This document shows, piece by piece, positions 39,301 to 49,487 of a DNA stretch of 64,000 bases. Source of the stretch: Phoronis australis (taxonomy: Eukaryota > Phoronida > Phoronidae); the NCBI GenBank assembly GCA_002633005.1, contig NMRA01000507.1, forward strand, positions 186,001 through 250,000, given 5' to 3'. The position numbers and the translations under genes were made by a program. Below the pieces are notes generated by a model. The model was given only the letters and a program-made list of their open reading frames with translations, was not told where the DNA came from and searched no databases. Every line of letters begins with the position of its first letter. Within the stretch, counting starts at the first letter, position 1.

Positions 39301-42300
39301 ATTTCAAATTCAATAATTCTAATCCAAAACTCAACTAATTGATGTTAAAGTTAGTATTTTAATGATTATTTGTAACTTTATTCCACTGACGGCTCATTTT
39401 AGCCCTTAACTTAAAAATTTATTACATAAACTGGCGTATCTTGTTTCTCAATTTGACATCACGCACTTTTTTGATTGAAGCACAACACACTCTCGGCCAG
39501 GAAACGCAGTCCGTACAAATATTACAATGCGCGTGGCCGACGAATTAACTCAATGCTTTTGGCCAAAAGTAAAACCTTCATAAGAAATCACAGTACACAC
39601 AATTCTTCGCATATCAATACAGTATCAGGATAATTTTTATTTGACACAAATATGTGAGTAATTACATTTATTTGGCAATAAAGTGCTCTCTGCTTCTCAT
39701 GATCAAGTAGTCGAGGGATTGACGATAAAAGCCGCGCGACATTAGACTTTCGGATTTAGCTCGGGAGCGTCCGTCAAAAACCCGGATGTGCGAAGACCGT
39801 CTGCCATGACATCACGGAATCACTTCCTTGAATTTGTGATTTTGGCATTCTTTTGGCATTTTTGTCGCCAAATCACCACTCGAAGGCAATTTGAAGAGAT
39901 CAAATGAAAGAAAGTATTCTAAGAGTTGTCCGATGCTAGTTTCGTGGAGTTCCATACACATTTGAGTAGAAAATTCTGAGCAAACATATTTCGAGTGTCC
40001 AACCTTTATGTTTTCTTACATGTATTATTGAGTGACGTCATTTGCGATCGAGGAACAGATAAACCCAAGCGCCTGTGATGCAGACCAGGCAATGCTGCAG
40101 CGAGACCATGTTGTATACATGTAGACTCCAAAGTCGGAACAATTATAGCGGTGACGTATATACGTCTACGGCTATTACCAGATCCACAGTCCATTATTAC
40201 ACGCTGGAAAGACATTTCTCTGCCGCTCTTCACTTGCTATCATTCCGATGACAATTACATGCCAGAAACCTTGATTAATACATTGCCATTTGAGTTGGCT
40301 AAGTAGAGGGCAAGAAGGAAATGATAACGAGTAAACAATGAAAATGTCCCGAAGGCTCTCAGCTGTTGTCATGTCCTTGGCAAGAAGCTGCTTCTTGTTT
40401 ATACTTTCTTTTGCAAAGTTGTGTACTTTTCGTTTTCTAATGGGCTTCAAAACCAGTTCTTAGCAGTTGAACACTGTTCTCGCAGTTTGCGTCCAACAGC
40501 AAGGCACCCGAATAAGTACTCTTTGGTTCCTTGTGCGGCTGCTTTGCTAGTTGCAATATTCAGCAAATAGTCGGATGCTGTTGCTGGATCATATTTTTCT
40601 GGGGGGGCGGGGGTCATTTTGTGTCTGTCATGGGTCATTCGGTGTTCAGTGCGGTACTATTTTTCGTTTTAAATCAGTTTTAGCTGGTACCTCGGAAATC
40701 TAGTCTAGCTCAAAACTTTGATGGGAAACAGTGGTTGAGATTTTTAGGGGTTTCTGCCTGGCACAACCCTGAGTGTATTTTGTCTTTCATAGGGCATTAA
40801 GTGACCAGTAACATGTATTGAATCACATAGAATTGTTTTTTGTTGTACTTCGAATGTAAATGCTAGCTCATTTTTGGGGGTCCTTTTTGGTTTCTGCCAG
40901 ACCTATTCCAGAATGCAATTTGTCTGTCACGGGTCATTCGGTGTTCAGTGCGGTACTGTTGTTCTTTTTAAATCAATTTCGGCCGGTACCTCGAATATCT
41001 AGTCTAGCTCATTTTTTGGTCCTTTGTAAGGACCCCAGGGGCCACACCCAGAGTGCAGACAACGGCAGACGTCCATTTCTGTACATATTGAGGTAGACTC
41101 TTAATCCTACGTGGTCAGATGTTAGTACCTTGTTCATCTATGATAAGTTCTCTGGGCTACCGGTGTATAATGTTTTGGACATTCCCTTCACCGCGTGGTG
41201 TACATCTTGTATCTTGTTGACACGGCGGGTGCATGTCACTGCTCTGCGTTCCTCTTGTATAGGGGCTCTGCTTCAGAATGCTTTCCGTGTGGCTATGTGG
41301 TGTATCCGTGCTGTCTCCGACATTTCATGATGTAACTACAGAGTCAAATGCAATGTTAGATTTTCACTGTCTTACTGCTGTGCTTGACGAGGTTTTACAC
41401 TGCGTTATCAAGGATCCCCCAGTGCCAACATGAAGTCTAAAATTATTTGACATTGTCATTGCGAGTGTTCACGGTCCGTTACAAACCGACAAGGCCGCCA
41501 CGAAAAATCAACCGCGTTAAACTACCCGGTGTCCGCGGAATTGTGGCGGATGTGTGTCGGGTTGACTACGAAGCTGTTCCTCAGAGGAGTATGGCGTATT
41601 AACGAAAGGCGGTGAAGTGCCGTTTGAACCGCCAAGGCGAGAAATGAGCAATAGGACATGCCTCTTAAAACAAGCACTGGAGAAAATCGAGAGCTGAAAT
41701 GCCACGCAAGGAAAAACACTTTAGGCCATGTCAGACAGTTTATGCTACACTTGGTCTTGCTTTTCTTGGCATATATTTTGCCGGACATTTAAAGCATTGG
41801 TAGTTTTTATCCTTAGGTCACCATCTGTACATGACTACAATAAACCTACAGAGCTGTCTGACATCTAAAATTTTTAATTTTGCGCACTTCATTCATTCTT
41901 CACCACCGTGACAGAATTGTGTCTGCTTTCAGTAACTGGCATGTGTGAGAACATAGAAGCCGGTAACGTGGTTATCGGAGTCCACGTACAAAATCTTACT
42001 GAGCCAGCGGCCTATACAGGTTGGAATTCCCGAAGTCGTTTGATTATTGAGGAACTGCGACTCCGCATGGACGTCAGCGCTGGTACGTGTCATTATATGA
42101 CTTGGTATCGATAAGATTTTCAAACTAAATAGAGACGTTTCCTCAACCAATAAGGGTGCATGTATCTATAACTAGTTACACTTATGAGAACATGTACACG
42201 CGACCGTTGCACTCCCACTCATTTGCTGTGGGAGTTTGCGAAATTAATGATGACTCGGAATGAAAATTTCGAAACATGAGGCGATCGTCTGGGTTGGGGG

Positions 42301-45300
42301 TGGGGCAAAAGTGGCGGCAGGTTGTATTTCCAATCTTTTCGTCTGATGATCATGTCAGGGTGGTTACAAATTTTCACAAGGAGTTTGATAATAGGAAGAT
42401 CACGCACATGCACGTGTTTGGCAAGAAAAATATTTTTTATTTCCTCTTGTTTGACCAAGAGGTGGTGTTATTTGCTGACTTTTAGCCAATCACATGCTCG
42501 GACATTGGGAAGATACAGAACTATTTCAAGATGGCTGTCGCGGATGAATGTGGTAAACATTATCATATAGATTATTCCTTGCAAATATCTTGGGACGAAA
42601 TCAATGACTGTGTGAAGAGGGGCTTTCTTCAGAACACAAAGAGAGCGCTGAGCATGACGTGTAGCACCAGTGTTGATGTAGTAAATACACGGACTAAACT
42701 GGTCAAAAACCCGGATGTCCCAAGACATCCTACAAAATTAGGGTGCGCAAATCAACATAACGTTCTGCCGATACTCACTATGTCATATTCATTAACATGC
42801 TGAATGGCAAAAATGAAACTCATAATTCATACCAGGTAAATGCTCAGCCACTGTTCTTCCCATTGATTTCCTGTGAATATTCTTAAAAGTTATTACGCTT
42901 TTGAGACATGGATGCACCATCATCATCACCAATCATCCTTTCTACGGCACATACAATTTAGTCAACTTGTTGAGAAGCACTTTCAAAAAAGTGCATTTCG
43001 AAGATCCACTTTGACCGGTTTAGGGTATACATGTCACGTGTTGTAATTTGCCAGTCTTGCAAAATTTAGACCCTCGCGAGACTTCCGGCATATTTCTTTA
43101 CGACTGAATAAGAGGCAGCAGAATCCACTTTATCGCATGTAAAGTGCATTTGTGCAAAGTGTGAGCTCTAAAAAGATCGAGATAAGCTGCCCGTACGTGG
43201 TTACAAACGGATTAGCGGCGCCACGCAAGAGAAAAGTTGAGTATTTTCACTGTTGCTTCGTTTGCTGTAAGCAGTTTAATGCTCAAAGTGGCAGTTATCT
43301 CGCCCCCGTGGGATTTTTAGGAATTATAACCTTAGGGACTAGTACCGTTCCGATAGTATTTCTTCCAAATCCCACCAGGATGGGGAATGACAGCCCCACT
43401 ACGTAATAAACTGTATTATTTAATTTCAGTTATATCTCCCGATGGCGTCGTCCACCGACTTCCAGAACAAAACATTCACCACTGGTGGTGGTCCTCGGCA
43501 AGTGAGGGAACCAATGCCGGCCATATTAAATTTATTGTAAGCTCACATCCTGATAGCTGCATTATTGATTGCTTAATTACCCAAACCGTCCATCATCCCT
43601 TAACCGTTTTAAGTGTAGTGAAAGCGATGCGTTCGCATGCATGATCTCACCCTTGGTGTAGATTTATTGGATACGAGTCACCCAATCCAGAATCCATAAA
43701 GTGTCTGGATCGTCTTTCCGGTAAGTTGGCAGTTGATTTTTGGTCTATGTCACCTGCTTGCTCTTTTCGATGAAAAACTTCTTCTGGCTGCTTGAAATAC
43801 TACCAAAATGAAACGATTTCTACAGATCGTTTACGTGTACTAGCGCTGCCGCTATCCCATAATCTTCTTTGGTACTTCTAATTCAAGCGCCGGACATTAA
43901 AATTAAAAGCAAGGCTCACTGCGATAAACAAAGCGGAATTTGACATTGCGTGGGTTAAATGTCTGGTCTTTCGAGTTCAACCTGGATATTGAATATTAAG
44001 AATGTGTCAACAATTAACCACAAAGACGCAGAATATTAGAGAACAAGTCAATGCACAAAAGAATTGTCTGACGAAAAGGTATACGTTTTTTCGGAAAAAT
44101 GTGTTCGAAACACAAAAAGTAAATGTGACCAAGTTGCAACGATCGTGTTACGGTTTAGGTATATGCTGAATGCAGTGTTACTTTTCTTCTTGTAAATTGC
44201 TGAATGAATGCTTTTTTCACGAATCAGGTCATCTGCTCGTATTTTTGACAAGTGGAATATATATTCGGTAGTGATGGCTCATCGCATTTTGATGTCATGT
44301 GCAAGCCACATCTGTTTTAAATTGTTGATCAAGAATATTAACATCTAGCATAGTCTAGGTCCTGGTGGTGATGTAGGGACAACCGGGACTAAAAATTGAC
44401 TTGTCATTGATCTGCAAGAATGATTGATGTTATTAAATATATTTTTATTGAAATATTAAACAGACTGAAAATTGAAACTAAAAATATTTAACCATCAATT
44501 TCGCTTTCTTGGTTTTAATATTTCATGTGATAGGTTTCAAATATCAATCTGGACTAAGTTGAATTTTAAAATTAAAACACCTAGTTCGTTCGTCCAAAGC
44601 ATAACCAGAAGAAATAACCCATATCGTTTTAGGGCTCAATTTCAGTCAACTAGACAGAGCAGGCATAGTTATATTTCTTCAGTGGCCTCGTTCATCCTAA
44701 GGGAAAGGTGCCTGTGCCTTCCGAGAGGGTTATTTTTTCGCCAAGTGAGGGGGAATTCTGCCTCCCGATCAACATCAATAACACCCCCGCTTTTCTGAAA
44801 GCTCTCAGGCTCTGTTTCACATAACATTTTGGGCTCTTTCAAGTTGTCAACTGTGTAGTTTCAGGTGACTTGAACTTTGGGGGAAATTTTTAATCACTTT
44901 AGGCAATTGTTTAGGTCTCGTGGGGAAATTTTTCGTGATATTTCAATATTTTTGAGAGGGGAATAGGGCCGATATCGCGGGATTGAAAGAAAAATGCATC
45001 ATGTTTCAACCCTTGAAAACAGCTTGGCTGTCCAATGATTCACCGGTCATTGCTATGATGCTCGGCAACCGAGATGGGATGAAATGTGATCAAGTTTCGA
45101 AAAATTTTATCAATTTTACCAGGAAATATTTTCTTTCGTCGCGGCGTCTTGCAACGACCCAACGCTACCGAATATCAACGTTGTTACGGATTGTAAAAAA
45201 GACAGTTGAATGTCCGTAACGCGGAACACAACTACGCCAATTAGCAATTTAACGGAGCAATCGTATTGAGCCTCGTTTTGGAGCCCACAGCTTATCTGCT

Positions 45301-48300
45301 TGAATTAGGCGTATGTAACGTGTGACTCTATCCGAAAAAGGGCAATGATTTTGCATTTGGCTTTGGGAAGCCGGCGGACAGTGAACATACTACACAGCCA
45401 GCACAAACCACCACCCACCCACATCCCCACGCCGTCCAATAACTGGCAGCATCAACAGGAAATGAGGACTTGATGACATTAGTTGGCGAGAACCAGCGGT
45501 GAAGTACTCAGGTTGAGAAAAATTTGACAGGAGACGATAAAAAAAATGATGATTGCGTTGGCAGAGGGAGAGTTGAACATATCTAAGCCCCACACTACGG
45601 CCTGAATCACAAACACCAAACCACTTGCGTCCGTATTCATTGTTTAGTAAATGGTGCATTAGAGATACAGAATGAAATGAAAAGAAATTCAGAATGAAAG
45701 TAATGTGTTATGCATTATTTTAGTCTTCATAGGGCTTCATGTGTGATCAAAACGAGTCCTACAAAGAAACTTTCGTAGAACAAACTCGCAAACTGCATTT
45801 TGAAATCACTTTCTAATACCCAAAACATTGCCACACACTGTGCCAAAAGTTGTCCACGTAACGGCACGTTGAAGGTACCTCTATTACCAAAACGTGGAAG
45901 ATTAGACTTTTTCCGTTTCTGCAGTAGATTTTAAGAAAAAATATAGTATCGAATGTGGGTTTGAATGCATTCATGTACAGGAAAGTTGCCAATGAGATAA
46001 TGCTCATTGTATCAAACCTTAATATCAAAACATCTTACTATAAAAGCAGGGCTCGACATAACGAGCTGCAGGTCGCATTTGCGACCTGAAATTTGGAAAT
46101 GCGAGCTGAGATTTTTGTCAGCTCGTATAAAGTCGCAAAATGCGACCTGNGGTCGCAAAATGCGACCTGGCGATTTTATTAGCGTCGAGCCCTGAAAAGC
46201 TTACATTTTCACAAGCTAAATAGATTATCTGCATTTTATTTTCCTTGCTATTGTTTAACTAATGCATAGCCTACATATTATGTCAGTTTAACAGAATATA
46301 TATGTCGACAAATTCTAGGAATTTGAAAGATGCCTTTTAAAGAATTGTCACAAGGAAGGTTTGAAAATGCAATTACAGCAAGAAATTGGAACTACCTGAG
46401 CTAACAGTTCCAACATGTTAATTGTATCCATAGAAACATACAGTGTATTTACATTCCAACAGTTTTCTGTTCTGTTGTGCTTCACAACGTGTGTAATATT
46501 CAAGTATAAAACACAAACATCACTGTTTAATTATTTTCCATAATATTTAAACTTAAGTGTGGGTTTGAGTTAAACCGAGTCCGTCCGTATTTGATTAGCT
46601 CAAAGCTGCTTTTGAGTTCTCGCCAAAAATACTAAAATTTAAGTATCAGTGAAAGCCATTGTTTCCATCAAAACACACTCAGTGATGAATTTGTTGCTAC
46701 AATTCATGGTATTCCCACAAACTTGCAACCAATGAGATAAATTAAGGAGATTTGAAGTCGCATGGTTTAAGACTAGACGAGTGGTCCATCATGTCGGTAT
46801 GGATGAAAGTGAGTCGACCTGCCTTTGTACTGCGCAGCATTTAACTACAAAAATAGTTGGACAAAAGAACCAAAGCGACAAAACATCACGTTTTAGATGT
46901 AATTATTTCACGGAGCTTGTCATCGTTAGTGTTTGAATTCTACCACTGTGCTTGAATGTTGGCAAAATGATTTATGTCGCTGATGATCCCGAATTGTGCG
47001 GTGTCTATTTGTGCAGTGAGAGGCGTGGTAATGCATTTCAGCCGGTGCAGGGGTAAACTTGTAGCTCCCAGCTCTCCTTTGAATTTAATTCACATTTCAC
47101 AGGTCAGCGAGTCCCCCTAAGTTTTCAATGTCATGGCCAGTGTTTTGGACCCCCTCCCTGCTCAACCATTTTACATTGTTGTAATGAAGCAACATCCCCC
47201 TTTTCTAGTTTTAGACAATGGTACCGTCTATACTTAGTAGTAGAGACAGTGTTGTACTTCCATAGGGCCTTCACACGCCCGAAGCTTTTCGATGAATTAT
47301 GCATCATACGGATTAAATCATCAAAGTCACATTACTATATTTTGCACATACATGTTTAGAGGGATACCTTAGGAGGCTGTGGTGTCTTTATTTCTTCCAA
47401 ATGGTCGAAATACTTCTATAATCAAATTTTGTTTCGAACATTCCTTCGATCAGTTGCCCAAGTCGGCAACTGGTCATTTTTACACTGCACGCGCCAGGAC
47501 ATTTGATGGCCACAGTCTCTACTGTTAGTTGAGACTGTGGCAGTAACAGTCGCACCAGCCCCTGCCCTCATTTGGTGAAATGGACAAACAGGTCTGCCTC
47601 AGAGAAACAAAAAGTCCAAGAAAAGGAGACAAAAGTCCGTTAAAAAGGCAAAAGTGCAGGAATTCGGCGGGAATGTACCCTGTTTTTTCCTTAGTCCCCG
47701 TTTTTTTAGTAAAAGGTCCACATTCTCAAAAATTAGAGCCCCCTATATTTTAGGCTGGGTGCGTGCATGGTAACCATCTTCAAAAGGGATACTACTCTTG
47801 TGATACTACGGAAACATTATTTTATAACTAATCATCGGAAATAGTCCTTTTGTGTAATTCACAAATAGTGGTCTTCAAGTTCTTCAAAATTCCACCCTTT
47901 CGATGGTGGTCAATTCTTTTGTATTTTGTTCATTTTTTGGTTGCTTGGGTCAAATGTCTTGATACTGCTGTGCTGGGCACGAGTGTTTTGTATTTCTATG
48001 AATTTGGAATTCCCTCGGGAATACTTGGCAGTGTCGGATTTACATGTATAGAGGGACAAAAGGACATTTCCTCCGAACTGCTTCACCGACAGAGAGTCCC
48101 GTCTGAAATGGGACACCTTAAGATGAATGACTAAACATAATTAAGCTTGGAAAACGAGTGACAGTTCATTCCGCTGCCGTGTTGTCACAAAATGATGCAG
48201 GAAGTGTTCTTCAACATGAAAGCCGGTTGTGCCATTTCGAAAAAGCAGCAAAATGGAGATAATCTATTACAGCATTAGGCCCACAAAAAGTTGGCCACTT

Positions 48301-49445
48301 GAATATCATCATTGCCCTCTTTCAAGGGCAGGGCCCCTAAATATGAAAACATCTATATATTTTTCGAAAATCAGGTAATGCGCAGCAATTGATGTTACCT
48401 GTCAGATTATCAATTTTTCTCAAGCAATGTACAGTTTCGACAAAAAATAAAGAGAATGTTGTCTCGGATATCCCTTGCCAGATATTTGACTCAGGAAAAA
48501 AATAGTTTTGCATTCGCAAAACTGACTTATTGAGTTTAAAAATCCAATGAATTAGTACGCTCATCAAAGCTTCGCTTTACAAATTTTCTCGATTTTTTAA
48601 CTATATGTACGAGTATGAATGATTACGTGCACATTATAAAATGCGTTCAGACGACCCGTACTGCAAAAGTGGAGACCCTAACAATGTACTGGCCGGGGTC
48701 GTCAAAAATTAAACCACGCGCTGTTGTCCACCCACTGTTGTTAAATGTTGTCTTAGAATTTTCTCTCTTGTCCGTATTTCGCAGTCTTTTTTTCTCTATT
48801 GTCCCCTGCTCCACGCCTATGTCGGCTGCCACGGTTTAACCCTGACGCCTGAAAATTTTTTGGGGACCTGTGTCCCCCCCACGGCCCCCGCTTCCTACGG
48901 CACTGCATTTCTGGTAACACTCACAGCACGACGACACCTTTATATATTTTGAAAGATTTTGTCAAATCGACGAAAGACGATTAAGTTGACAAAACTGATT
49001 AGCCGACATTGCATCAACGGAAGACTATTGAATTGACAGAGCGGAATGGACTGAACTAGTTTGAATTTGCGAATTGACATACATGAAATAGAATTGACTT
49101 AAAAAACACAATTGAACTAACAAAGTAACATTGTGTCTGTGACAAAGGACACAATAGGTAAAATGAAGTCCATACGGGCATAAAAAAGACGAAATGAAGC
49201 GTCGCATTCACGAAATAGCATTGGATGTGCAACATCATAAGATTGAGGTTATTTTCTTGAATTGAGTGTCCGATAGTAGCAATTTTTCCCTTTTGCCCCC
49301 CTCACCCCATCAATAACCATTCTTGGCGTTCATGTGATGCATCAGATCCTCATAGGAGGTATCTTTGGTTCATTTTTTATGTTAACATTTTATATCTAAA
49401 TACACTAAGATATACAACAGTGAGATTTATGCAAATGAAACACAG

Positions 49446-49487
<42 letters not shown>

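Larger units (their letters stand above)
36828..41095. mobile_element. 4.3-kb inverted-repeat element with internally repetitive arms
   Basis: 36828-37500 and 40600-41160 contain inverted copies. Outer tips match as CCGG(C/T)AGCC(T/C)AGAG(C/A)ACTTA; inner shared words include gtctgc(c)gttgtctgcactct, cgaggtaccggcc and gaatgacccatgacagacaaa. Each arm is built of diverged tandem units of about 150 bp, each with CGAGGTACC and ATGACCCATGACAGACAA or close variants. The interior carries pieces of a minus-strand protein gene (38177-40640). The arrangement suggests a DNA transposon with long, internally repetitive terminal inverted repeats. No target duplication was confirmed, and limits are approximate. 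Confidence 0.62.

Noticed and set aside
45390-45659. Minus-strand 89-codon frame as a gene
   Set aside because: No recognised family, no splice context; kept only as a note in the intron 9 entry.
47509-47541. microRNA-like hairpin (11-bp perfect stem, 11-nt loop)
   Set aside because: The stem is too short for a microRNA precursor and there is no extended pairing around it.
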